21,828 nucleotides of DNA from Chara braunii. Lineage: Eukaryota > Streptophyta > Charophyceae > Charales > Characeae. The position numbers were made by a program, and so were the translations under genes. The stretch lies in contig BFEA01000444.1 of assembly GCA_003427395.1 (NCBI GenBank), forward strand, positions 976,054 through 997,881. Reading direction: 5' to 3'. Shown here in pieces: positions 9,216 to 17,527 of the stretch (position 1 is its first letter; every line of letters begins with the position of its first letter). The notes under the pieces were generated by a model. That model did no database searches, was not told the origin of the DNA, and saw only the letters and a list, made by a program, of their open reading frames with translations.

Positions 9216-9226
9216 CTCTGACACCT
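9216..9226 (-). promoter_or_regulatory. Candidate second primer-binding site
   Basis: On the minus strand the sequence reads AGGTGTCAGAG, 9 of 11 matches to TGGTATCAGAG, the usual plant initiator-Met PBS. It is 38 bp before the Gag ATG. No CA dinucleotide directly precedes it; the nearest is six or so bases upstream. If real, it means the Gag-Pol has its own 5' LTR just upstream and is nested in the outer element. If chance, it is simply leader sequence. Confidence 0.4.
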
Positions 9227-9231
9227 ACTAC

Positions 9232-10080
9232 GGTGTCGTGCACAAAGTGATTTAAAATAATTAAATAATTAATCGATGGCTAAGTCAGAGTACATACATT
9301 TGGGTCCACCAGGTAAGTTCAGGTTCTTACAAACGAAACTACTTTGACTTGACTAGTTCGCAAACACAGAGCGCAATGAACAGCAAAGAGTTATAACTAT
9401 GCTGTTTGTTAGATGTTAATGGCTGTACATCTAATTAATCACAATAAAAACAGAATCGTTTGTTGGGTCTGTTTGCAGAGTGAAATCTTTCCCAAACTTA
9501 TCACCTGGAATCTACCCCTCCCTCAGTTCTTGTTGAATGTCTCTTGTCGGCCGCGTCCCTGAGCAATCCGGACAGCGTGTGTCTAAAGGTGTGCACACGG
9601 CCCACCTCTGTGCCCCGAGTCCCGCTGAGCTGGCCAGCCGTGCACACTATTTATCCTTGCGTGCAGCAAAGCCTTACACCGACCGATTGGCTGATCAGGA
9701 GGGGTTTTTATGGACGGCCCCCGAAGTGCTCAGGAATTATTTCACGTCACAAACAGGACAACGATCACAGCCAATGGAAGGTCCCCGCCGGTACTTAGTT
9801 ACAGACATCCGGTCCTCGTCTTTCCCATAGGGCTGGCCTGCCCCTCAAAACCCCTCTATAGCGCAGCGAGCAGACAAAGGACAAAGCAGCAAAGCATGAG
9901 TGCTTACTCCCGGTGGGTTGGCGTGGTGACTGTGACCCAGTGCTTCGTCCAGGGCCCTTCAGATAGCACTGCCCTCTCCTTCTTGATTCTCCCCGTGAAC
10001 ACTGACGACTCTCAAGGTTGAGCGCGCTCGACTCCTCACATGAGAGGACTCTCAAGACAGAACACACCCTCATGGTAAGA
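9232..10080 (-). promoter_or_regulatory. LTR-like promoter block or long leader upstream of Gag (edges uncertain)
   Basis: About 850 bp separate the PBS-like motif from the remaining outer-element interior. No convincing coding frame exists. On the minus strand a TATA-like ATAAATAG lies at 9654-9647 and a CCAAT at 9690-9686, some 33 bp upstream, a reasonable core-promoter arrangement. This would place a transcription start near 9620 and a 400-bp R-U5 before the PBS-like motif, as in a gypsy LTR. There is no second copy elsewhere in the window, because the corresponding 3' end of the Gag-Pol region is deleted at 3584, so neither edge can be fixed. It does not resemble the LTRs at 1405 and 10448. 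Confidence 0.4.
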
Positions 10081-10432
10081 AGTGTCGAAGAGGGTAGATA
10101 AGGTTAGGTGCAATGTACCTTAAAATAGCTGCCCCCAACCACAAATATTCTCACCAAATGACCCGATGCCAATTGTGATGACCAATCGCTGCTTCGGCAC
10201 AACCAGCATTACACCGCCGTTCATAGCATCAATCGCACATCAGATAGTTCTCATCGCACTGCGAACACCCAATATACACCATGTAACCTTCCTGGCGATC
10301 CCCTCTCCACCTTGGTCGCCTCCTTATCTTCGCCCTCCTCACTACACACTCCCTACGGCCGTTCGCTTAGCAGACCGCATGCATGTACCGCATAGGCAGA
10401 AGACAAGTTCCAGATTAGCGCACCGTACCACA
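10081..10432. other. Interior of outer element between PBS and LTR-like block
   Basis: About 350 bp directly downstream (minus strand) of the outer PBS. I see no protein similarity, RNA gene or repeat. It is either untranslated leader or the only surviving interior of an outer element whose middle was occupied by the nested gypsy copy. Confidence 0.4.
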
Positions 10433-10444
10433 GCTCCGATACCA
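10433..10444 (-). promoter_or_regulatory. Primer-binding site for initiator-Met tRNA
   Basis: On the minus strand the sequence after the LTR terminus CTTGCA is ATT and then TGGTATCGGAGC. This matches the plant initiator-Met PBS TGGTATCAGAGC at 11 of 12 positions. The three-base spacer and its place at the inner edge of the right-hand LTR fix the element's orientation as minus and identify the right-hand copy as the 5' LTR. Confidence 0.8.
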
Positions 10445-10447
10445 AAT

Positions 10448-11329
10448 TGCAAGGAAAGTGAGCGATAGGGAACTTCAGAAATCAAAAAGCATCATACACA
10501 TGAGTCCAAATAGTCGTGACCTTGAACCAATAGCAGAATTGCATCACCAGTTTCACCAAATAAGAGCACAGCAAAAGCTCATAATTGGCAATGCTTCAAT
10601 AGTCTCATCATCATCAACTAAGAACCAATGTCGATATCCTATCTGGCGCTCGGCGCCCAGACTACAGATGGCAGATCCTATCTAGCCTATCCACGATGCC
10701 GCTGATGACGTCAACAGCTCCCCGAAGTACGAGCAGATCTCGGCCAATGCTGTTCGCCTCAAGCACCAGAAATGTCTCTCGTATCACTCACAACCTCGAT
10801 CCCCAACTCACAGATGCCACAAGCACCCAAGAACCACCATGCGCGCCATCCACCATACAGCACCGCAGCTCGGCTATGACTGCCTGCTCGTTCCAGCTAG
10901 CCCGTGAGCGTGTGAGCGCTGGCCAGCGTTTGCGCAGCATGCAGCCAGTGCCCGAATGCCAAATGTGTGGGCAGGCCTTTTCCTAAATGGAAGTGGCCTG
11001 CCTGCCTTGCGTGCAGCCTGGCTGCGCTAGGCCCCTGCCCAGATTCAGTCCTTGGGCCTGTGGTGGTTACCTGTGCCCAACTGCCCGCGGCCTGTGTTCG
11101 GTTTATGTTGCGAATCTGGCCCACGGCCTGCCTCAGTTACATTTGAAATAGGCAGCCTTGGCCTGGGTGCTTTCAACCTACTGGCGCTGCGCAACTGCCT
11201 GAATTTCCCCAGTTGTGTGTTGACCCCAAAATAGGCCTGTAGGCCTTAGTCGAGCCTGCCTTCACTTAGGGCGGCCGACTGTACAGGAAATAGGGCCCCG
11301 TAGGGCTTATCGAGGCCTTGAGCCTCGCA
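10448..11329 (-). repeat. 5' LTR of the outer element (882 bp)
   Basis: Read on the minus strand the LTR runs from TGCGAGG at 11329 to CTTGCA at 10448, so it has canonical TG...CA edges. It is flanked outside by ATTA and inside by a PBS. Its 3' half matches 1405-1878. Its first half contains two hairpins shared in shape with the sister LTR at 15495: one at 10974-10998, one at 11254-11276. The 5' half is rich in GGCC/CAGGC words. I see no clear TATA box on the minus strand. Confidence 0.85.
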
Positions 11330-11333
11330 ATTA
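11330..11333. repeat. Target-site duplication ATTA, right copy
   Basis: Partner of the ATTA at 1401-1404. It is directly outside the outer LTR edge at 11329. Confidence 0.75.
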
Positions 11334-11865
11334 AAATAAACAAAAAAAATTCTATATAGCTTTCATAGGAGGAATAAATTCTGCCGCTAGGTTACCCGGG
11401 TTGCCCGGCCCGACCTGCTCGGCCAGGCGACCTGGGCAGCACTGCCAAGGGGGTTTCTTTATTTCCCCCCCCTGTTGGCTGGCATTTTTTGTGCCCGCCG
11501 TACCTCTTCGAAACTGCTGTCTTTTTTTTTTGGGATCCTGTTCGGTGGTCCTTATCTGCAGCTTGCAGCCCGTTCACAAAGCCATTCACGCAACCAGATC
11601 AAACTTGAGAGGTCAAAATCGACACCGTGAGAGATCCATGGGGAGGCCCTAGCCCATACAATACAGGGGGTGAATTGCGACATCATGTTGTTTAGTGTGC
11701 CTCATGATTATGATACAGGTAAAGTTCTTTCAATTATATGCTAAAACTGTATGGAAGAGGGGTTGTTGTCGCGATAATTTACAACACACTTACACAGACA
11801 TGCAACAGACGCGCATGCACATCATTATGATCACACACAAAAGAGAACCATCCTATGTCTGTCTA
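11334..11865. other. No gene; candidate transposon end with CCCGG repeats at ~11385
   Basis: A-rich flank at 11334-11384, then CTAGGTTACC followed by dense CCCGG/GGCC words to about 11440. This resembles the subterminal zone of the GC-rich hAT-type elements seen elsewhere in the window. C and T homopolymers follow (11465-11472, 11521-11531). No coding frame is supported. Confidence 0.35.
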
Positions 11866-11899
11866 TCTGTCTCTCTCTCCCTCTCCCTCTCTCTGTGAA

Positions 11900-11979
<80 letters not shown>
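11866..11979. repeat. Compound (CT)n-(AC)n microsatellite
   Basis: A CT-rich run (about 11866-11895) is followed by an uninterrupted AC dinucleotide array of roughly 38 units from about 11902 to 11978. Any protein read through it is an artefact. Confidence 0.97.
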
Positions 11980-11983
<4 letters not shown>

Positions 11984-12081
11984 ACAATACTAACGAATGT
12001 AGAACGACACCCACCCCTCCCTCCTCCTGATTGGCAGACTGCTTGCCTCCCTGCCTACCAGCCTACCTGCCTGCATGCCCG

Positions 12082-12192
12082 CTACCTTCTTCCCCCGAAT
12101 ACAACATTCAGTCATTATAGCTGTAACTAGACTGAAAGATGGCTCAAATACAGCTATAACGACCGTATGTTGTATTCGGGGGAAGAAGGTAG
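12082..12192. mobile_element. Foldback element (long inverted repeat), copy 1
   Basis: The arms 12082-12125 and 12149-12192 are inverted copies. The outer 25 bp (from CTACCTTCTTCCCCCGAATA) are perfect and the inner 19 match at 16 positions, around a 23-nt loop. The arms end in TA on both sides, compatible with a TA target as in mariner-type miniature elements, though TA is its own complement and so is weak evidence. The core and loop match a second foldback at 18151-18244 in the opposite orientation, so this is a dispersed family rather than a chance palindrome. Confidence 0.75.
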
Positions 12193-12966
12193 TGGATGAG
12201 AGGTGGGTAAAGTAAGGTGGGGAAGGTGGGGAGGCAGTTAGCGGGGGAATGGCCCTGGCAGCGGTGAGAGGAGTTTTCGTCCATACGTCTTCTACGAATT
12301 AATAATCTAACGAAGAAACGAGCAGGGGCCTGGTAGAGACACATGTCATAACCAGAACGAACATCGTCCGCTCGAATCCTATCATTGTGAACTTCCAAGT
12401 ATACTGCCGATGCATGCTCCAGATGCAGCGTCCATATCAGACATCGACGCTCTTGACATTGCCAAGGAAAGGAAGAAGATCGCCATGTCCTCACGGAAGA
12501 AGGGGACTAAAAGGAGGGGGAATGTAAACCTTTAGAAATGTCCATCTATTTGTTGGATGATGAGAAAGAAGGGCACGAGAGGAAGAAGCAGGACATGTGG
12601 CAGGCGATCAGCAACAAATGAACATCAGCGATGAGAGACAACATAGCGTGACTTTGCAAGTCTCCTTGTCTTCCTGCTCCCTCCTCTTCTCATCCTCATC
12701 GTCCTCCTCTCTCTTTGATGCATGCTCATCTGAAGATGAGTGATGCACATGTCCAAGGAGCACCAGTGTAGGGAACAGGACTCAAAATCAAACAATGCGA
12801 TACACAGATAAGCAGCACGCATCAGAAAAGAAATGACATAATGCAATGTAGGAGCGGAAGCCTCAAAGATATGACCTGACTCATCGGACTCGGACTCACC
12901 TCACACACACATCATCACACATGTCGAGTCAGCAAGGAGGGATACATAGATGGAAGAAAGATCCAT
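12193..12966. other. No gene recognised
   Basis: About 770 bp with short open frames only. There is a GA-rich patch at 12530-12600 and a CTC-rich one at 12660-12715. No coding, RNA or transposon signature is visible to me. Confidence 0.5.
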
Positions 12967-13065
12967 CCTTGCGCACACACATGGGGAGAAAAGCACGCTC
13001 CTTGCGCACACACATGGGGAGAAAAGCACGCTCCTTGCGCACACACATGGGGAGAAAAGCACGGA
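12967..13065. repeat. 33-bp minisatellite, three copies
   Basis: Three head-to-tail copies of a 33-bp unit beginning CCTTGCGCACACACATGGGG start at 12967, 13000 and 13033. Copies one and two are identical; the third differs only at its last bases. The unit length is a multiple of three, so all frames stay open through it on both strands and yield an 11-residue peptide repeat. I see no evidence that it is translated. Confidence 0.95.
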
Positions 13066-13227
13066 TGATGGAGGTGGGGAGGACACGAGGAATGACATGA
13101 GAGTAACTTGGCATCGTCCAAAATGGTCTCCCCTGTGAAATGTCCTAATGATCGTTCCTCCCAAAATGTCAAATCAGATCCTGGGCACTCATAGGCCCGA
13201 AATAGTCACTGCCTGAAGTCTCTCTCC

Positions 13228-13297
13228 GAAGAAGAAGAAGAAGAAGAAGAAGAAGAAGAAGAAGAAGAAGAAGAAGAAGAAGAAGAAGAAGAAGAAT
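13228..13297. repeat. (GAA)n microsatellite
   Basis: About 23 uninterrupted GAA units, followed by further purine-rich sequence to about 13350. On the minus strand it reads as polyserine in one frame, which is a low-complexity artefact. Confidence 0.97.
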
Positions 13298-14118
13298 AGC
13301 AATGGCGATGGAGGAGTGGAAAAGAATCAGGAGAAGGAGAAGAAGAAGGACTCTCCTTCTCGCACTCTCCTGATGATAATGGTATGAATACTGACCAGTG
13401 AAGGCCAGTCCCAGACCGGTAGGAAGTCCCAGTTAAGGCGCCCAGGTAAGCCTCTCTCACCCTTGTGGGTATGGCACCCGCCAACCTCCCCATTTCAACC
13501 TACTCCCCTACTCATCTATCACTGCTACTCTACCGCAGCTCTCCAAAACTGGCACTGCTCCCGCAGTGTGATTCCCAACTGAGGCTCGAGCCAGAAAGCC
13601 CTCAACTGAAGGGCTGGCCCAGATATATGCTGCTGGGTCTGGCTCAGCCCTTAAACGCTTGTGGAAAAAAAAAAACGGGCCTGGTGATCCCAAAAAAAAA
13701 CGAGAATAATTGGAGGCCCCCGTCTGTTTTTCTCACGTGCGGCTGTTTGAGGCTGATTTGTTGCCGCCTGAAGCCCTACCAGGCTGAAACGCCCCGCACT
13801 CCAATTTGCGCTAACCTGCCTGGTGGGCCGTCCGGGCGGCCCGCCCAGCAGGGTGATCCAGGCGGGTCCTAACCAGCCGGGCTGCCCAGCTTGTAGCGCA
13901 GTTCTGGCCGCAAATGTTAGCAACTTTGCATCTTCTGCCTTCTTTTCAGATTCTTCCCTAGGCTACCAGAGTAGCCCAGGACCACTTGCCCTAAGGCCAC
14001 CTGTGTCAGTGCAGCATAGACTCATATGGTCTTATTTTTTATCTTATCTAAAATTTTCAGATTCATAAAGAATTTTGGAGTGACAGTCAAGCAAAAGTTG
14101 TTTGATTTCTATCCTCCA
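13298..14118. other. No gene; GC-rich inverted-repeat patches
   Basis: There are A runs at 13665-13675 and 13691-13699. Patches of short inverted words occur at 13586-13650 (AGCCCT/AGGGCT, GGCCCAG/CTGGG) and 13812-13905 (GGGCCGTCCGGGCGGCCC and GGCGGG words). The second patch resembles the subterminal zones at 11385 and 21711, so it may be one end of a GC-rich DNA transposon. No coding frame is supported. Confidence 0.4.
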
Positions 14119-14211
14119 CAGAGTAGTAGTCATACCAACGGTCGGTGCCTCTGGATTGGCCAGGGGCTGACCAGCAGACCGTTCCACTTGTCGGCACCTA
14201 CCGGTAGGCGG

Positions 14212-14329
14212 TCTGTCGGCACCCCAGAAGAAAAACAAAAAGGGTCCAGAACCCCCAATAACCCCGGAAGTCTGTCGGCACCGCGGAAGAAAAACAAAAA
14301 GGGTCCACAACCCCCAATACCCCCACCAA
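14212..14329. repeat. 59-bp tandem duplication
   Basis: The unit starting TCTGTCGGCACC at 14212 repeats from 14271 with a few mismatches. It includes AGAAAAACAAAAAGGGTCCA and AACCCCCAATA blocks. It lies inside the second hAT-like element. Confidence 0.9.
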
Positions 14330-14337
14330 CACCACCA

Positions 14338-14358
14338 TACCCCCCCCCCCCCCCCCCC
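14338..14358. repeat. C homopolymer
   Basis: About 18 consecutive C at 14341-14358 within a longer C/A-rich tract (14310-14410). The length is likely uncertain in the assembly. Confidence 0.9.
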
Positions 14359-14600
14359 ACCACCCCCACACCGCTCCCTAACAACCTCATACCCAACCCC
14401 CCCCACCCAATACCCAGAAGTTTCTCAGCCGATTTGGGCTGTACTGAGCAATCACAGTGCAGCCCTGAACTCAGATTTGAAAAAACATCAGTGGATGACA
14501 CTCTAAAGACTGGTCGGCAGACCACCTACCAGTCAGCCCTACTGGTAGGCTGGAAAACGGTCCACATCGGCGGTCGCGGGTGTGCAACCCTGATCCTGAA

Positions 14601-15490
14601 TAATATTTTTTTTTCAGATTTCTGATATGCAAGGAACCCGACTGTTCATCACTTGCTGGAGTGCCTCAGATCACATGCATAAACATAGATTTCACAGATT
14701 GCGATATCTCACTCATAGCTCAATGGAAAACGAATGAGAACCAGGAAGCTCGACTCAAAACATCATAACGAAATTAGGAGAGGGAAACGTGAGTCCAAAA
14801 ATGTATAGCGCTGAACAGAATTACAAGTACTCTTCAATCTATTACGAGTTTCAAGCCTGGCACTCATCAGCGCCAACTGCCAATCATCATCAACAGCGCT
14901 CAACAGGTAAGTGTCACCATAGCTCACTCCTCCCCCTCTTTTGTCTGCTTTCTTCTCTCTCTCCCTCTGTCTATCGTCCTGGTTTACTCACATTCATCAT
15001 GCATGCACACTCCCTATCACACGAGGATCTACTCTGAGTATTACTCACTGGTACTCCTACTACTAACCCTTCTACCGCTACTAACTTCTGCTGGCGCAGC
15101 TATGGCTGCTTCTCTCAGCCAGCGCCCAGCTTCCTTCTCCTTCCTTCGCGCAGCTCTCTAGCCTGCGCAGTTCACTAGCATTCTGGCGCACAAGTGCCTC
15201 AGCACTTCCAGACTCTCATGCCCATGAGAATCTCCGAATGGGAGGCTGCCCAGGTCCTTTATATGATTGGACTGACTGAATGAGGTCTGCGTCCAGCCTC
15301 CCTTCACCTGGGACTCTTACCCAGTACCTGCTGCTGCAAATGTGTGTCCCAGTACCCTTTCCCATGGTCTGCTGCTGCTGTGGCCGTCGGGCCTGTCTTT
15401 TGGACTCTTGGACTGGATCAGATAGTGACCCTGGGAACCATGACTGGCCTGGGACTGTGACTTTTGACTTATTATTGAACAGACATGACC
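14601..15490. other. No gene; possible highly diverged LTR of the same superfamily
   Basis: TGCAAGGAA at 14628 matches the inner-edge terminus of the LTR family. Further on lie AAGTAC (14825-14830) and CAGGTAAGTGTCACC...CTCACTCC (14905-14932), in the order AAGTAC then AGGTATGT then TCACT seen in those LTRs. GC-rich CAGC/GCGC words follow at 15090-15200. No CTCGCA-like outer edge is found, so this is only suggestive. A 9-bp inverted repeat GGGAGGCTG/CAGCCTCCC lies at 15240-15302. Confidence 0.25.
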
Positions 15491-15494
15491 TTAT
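15491..15494. repeat. Target-site duplication TTAT, left copy
   Basis: TTAT directly precedes the LTR terminus at 15495 and recurs at 16469-16472, directly after the other terminus. Confidence 0.75.
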
Positions 15495-16468
15495 TGCAAG
15501 GAAAATAAGCAACAGCGAGATGACAATTCCAGATTACACCATCACATCGAAAGCCAGATAGTCACACTGTGTCCACAGAGCAGCATTGCACCAATAATAC
15601 ACCAATGTCAAGGAGAGCTTTCTCTCTCCGCCAACAACACAAGAGTCCAGTCCCTTCACACTCCTACTTGGCGCTCAGCGCCCAGCCTACTCCTACACAG
15701 CTACGATCAGCTTACTAATAGACAATGCAACTGTTGACATCAGCGGCAACCCGAAGTACTTGAAGATGCGCCCAAATGCAGACCATCGCCAATACAAGGT
15801 ATGTGCCCTCACATCATCATCATCATCATCCTTCACCCTTCTCTGACTTTACACCCATGTCTTCCTCCCTTACACCCGAAGACCACTCATGCGCCTCACT
15901 GTAGTCCAAGCCCACCAGCTATGGTGGCTGGTCTATGGCGCTGCCCTCAGCAGCGCCCTGCTTCCCTGCACGAGCGCACGTGCTGCACCTCGCCTCTCAG
16001 CGCCAGCAGCAGCCCACGAGCAATTGCTCCAGCAGCGCTGCCGCCAGCATGCGAGTGCCTGAATGAGGCTGCCAGGGGAGAGCTCTTTCCTTTATGGAAA
16101 GAGCTGGCCTGCTCGGGCTGCCTGGCTGGCCTGGCCTGGGCCCAGAAGCTTCCGGAAGGCCCCAGGATGCTGCGTGCTACTTTGCAGCTACCGGGCCTCT
16201 GTTGGTTGGGCCTCCCAACTGTCAGTGTATGGGGCTGCTTTACTCGTCCAGGGCCTGCATGCTTTAGAAAGGCCCAGAAGGCCGTGGAGATGTCTTGGTT
16301 GCTCGGCCTGTGTTTCTCTCAACCAACTGGCGCGTCGGAACCACCTGTACCCCAAATATGAAATTGACAGTCAAAGGCCCCTTGTAATATGTTAGGCCCG
16401 CCTTCACTTAGGGCGGGCACCACTGCAACCGGGGCCCCTTAGGCCTGCCGAGGACCCAGATCCTCGCA
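15495..16468 (-). mobile_element. Solo LTR of the sister subfamily (974 bp)
   Basis: Read on the minus strand it runs from TGCGAGGATC (16468) to CTTGCA (15495) with TG...CA edges and TTAT on both sides. No coding sequence or PBS follows, which fits a solo LTR left by recombination between the two LTRs of a full element. It shares with the outer LTRs the termini, a central palindrome (GGCGCTCAGCGCC at 15670-15682), a CCGAAGTAC block and two hairpins (16081-16105 and 16396-16418). Its body differs, so it is a separate subfamily. It is nearly identical to 1879-3584 minus the hAT insertion. A 186-codon plus-strand frame through it is antisense and not a gene. Confidence 0.85.
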
Positions 16469-16472
16469 TTAT
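16469..16472. repeat. Target-site duplication TTAT, right copy
   Basis: Partner of 15491-15494. Confidence 0.75.
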
Positions 16473-17469
16473 CTTTAGCACTAAAATAAAACACAGTGCC
16501 TGTTCGTCCAGGACCTGACTGTGACTTTCCACATGACTTTTCCTTTTTATTTGGATGCGACCTTTGCCTCAGAGTACTTGTCTTTTGGAATGCTACACGT
16601 GAAATTAAGTTCTGGCCGTCGGGCCCGTACTCATTTGGGGTCTGAAGACTCTGAATCGTAAAGACCCTTTTAGATATTCCTTTTGCTTTTTTTTGCAAGG
16701 ACCTTGGCTGGGACTTTACCCAGGCAGTGCCTGCTCTGAACCACTTGAGCCACATGGGCAGCCCAAGGTGGCCCAGGTGCCCCAGCTGGTAGCCTATATT
16801 TTTTGAAAGTTTTTTCAGCGTTTTTCTAATACTTGCAGCCATCAGGAGGACCAAAATATTTTCGTGAAAAAGCGCTAGCGGTGCCCTGAATTTCAGAGTG
16901 ACGGGGGAGCGGTGATTTATGCAGAGCAGTTTAACACAGGGTTTGTCTCTTGTCAATCAGGGTGAACGAGGCGGTAGGGGTAAAAAGGCAACTGTATGCA
17001 CCATTCAGATCTTGATTTTCTTTAGTTTTGGCTGTCAAAAATTCAAACGTCATCCTAGGCAGTATCTTGGACATGCTCGATTGGAAAACTAAGGAGCTTC
17101 CAAGAGGGGATATGTCTCTTGTCAGTCGAGCTGCATGACGTGGCAGGCCATAAAAGCTCCACCCTTGTCACCATTCAGATTTCGATTCTGTGAAAGGTTT
17201 CGCCACAGAAAACTGAAAAAGCAAAATTTGTGTGGTGTCATGGACGATGACCAAAAACACTATCAACAGCAGCTCCAGTGCAATACTCTGCCTAATTGGG
17301 CAGGTGAGGGCTCTATAGTAGTCTATACAAAAGAAATTTCAAGTCATACAGGTTTACCGGCACAGATCTGAAAGACCTTATAAACCAAAAGCTTTTCTTT
17401 GAAAAACCTCTTATTACTTTCCCTCTCAATTTCAGTAGACAGCTAATGACTTTTCAAATTCCATCACAG

Positions 17470-17470
<1 letters not shown>
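16473..17470. repeat. No gene; diverged direct repeat (16943 and 17112)
   Basis: About 1 kb without a supported gene. A diverged direct repeat of about 80 bp is visible. TGTCTCTTGTCAATC with ACCATTCAGATCTTGATT (16943-17020) recurs as TGTCTCTTGTCAGTC with ACCATTCAGATTTCGATT (17112-17187), period about 167 bp. The 182-codon minus-strand frame at 16408-16956 overlaps the solo LTR end and has no family signature. Confidence 0.55.

Positions 17471-17513
<43 letters not shown>
17471..17513. repeat. (TC)n microsatellite
   Basis: About 20 TC units with one interruption, followed by a short GTGTGCGCGCGCGC alternating tract (17514-17527). Confidence 0.95.
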
Positions 17514-17514
<1 letters not shown>

Positions 17515-17527
17515 TGTGCGCGCGCGC

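Larger units (their letters stand above)
1405..11329 (-). mobile_element. Degenerate LTR retrotransposon with nested insertions
   Basis: Two direct LTR copies (10448-11329 and 1405-1878) bracket this span. Both have TG/CA-type ends, and the whole is flanked by ATTA on each side. Orientation is minus: a primer-binding site follows the 3' end of the right-hand LTR, and all Gag-Pol similarity reads leftwards. LTR identity, counted by eye over the shared 470 bp, is about 94% (about 27 substitutions and one 3-bp gap), so the insertion is not recent. The interior holds broken gag, protease, RT/RNase H, integrase and chromodomain-like segments. It also holds an oppositely oriented sister LTR containing a hAT element. 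The first roughly 400 bp of the 3' LTR, the polypurine tract and possibly more have been deleted. Whether the Gag-Pol belongs to these LTRs or to a second element nested within them is unresolved, because a second LTR-like block lies at about 9216-10080. Confidence 0.75.
14119..14592. mobile_element. Second hAT-like non-autonomous element (left edge uncertain)
   Basis: The right end is clear in style: GTGTGCAACCCTG at 14580-14592 is the complement of CAGGGTTGCACAC, a hAT-type terminus close to that of the element at 2713. Subterminal GGTCGGC, CTACCGGTAGG and CTACTGGTAGG words occur near both ends. The best left edge is CAGAGTAGT at 14119. The 8 bp before it (ATCCTCCA) match the 8 bp after the right end (ATCCTGAA) at 6 of 8 positions, which could be a mutated target duplication. 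The interior holds a 59-bp tandem duplication and a C homopolymer. There is no transposase frame. Confidence 0.5.

Noticed and set aside
12950-13138. CRISPR array at the 33-bp repeats
   Set aside because: Units are head to tail with no spacers and the genome is eukaryotic; this is a minisatellite.
13206-13493. Polyserine protein
   Set aside because: Translation of the GAA microsatellite complement.
11385-13901. Single 2.5-kb hAT element joining the two CCCGG-rich patches
   Set aside because: The proposed octamers TTCTGCCG and TTCTGGCC agree only at 6 of 8 and the ends match weakly. Too little to call an element.
14026-14625. 199-codon plus-strand protein
   Set aside because: It is Pro/Lys-rich only because it reads a 59-bp tandem repeat and C homopolymer inside a hAT-like element.
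15801-16361. 186-codon plus-strand protein
   Set aside because: It lies wholly inside the solo LTR and is antisense to it. The sister copy has the same frame only because the LTR sequence is shared.
16408-16956. 182-codon minus-strand protein
   Set aside because: It overlaps the solo LTR end and its duplication; no domain or conserved motif is visible.
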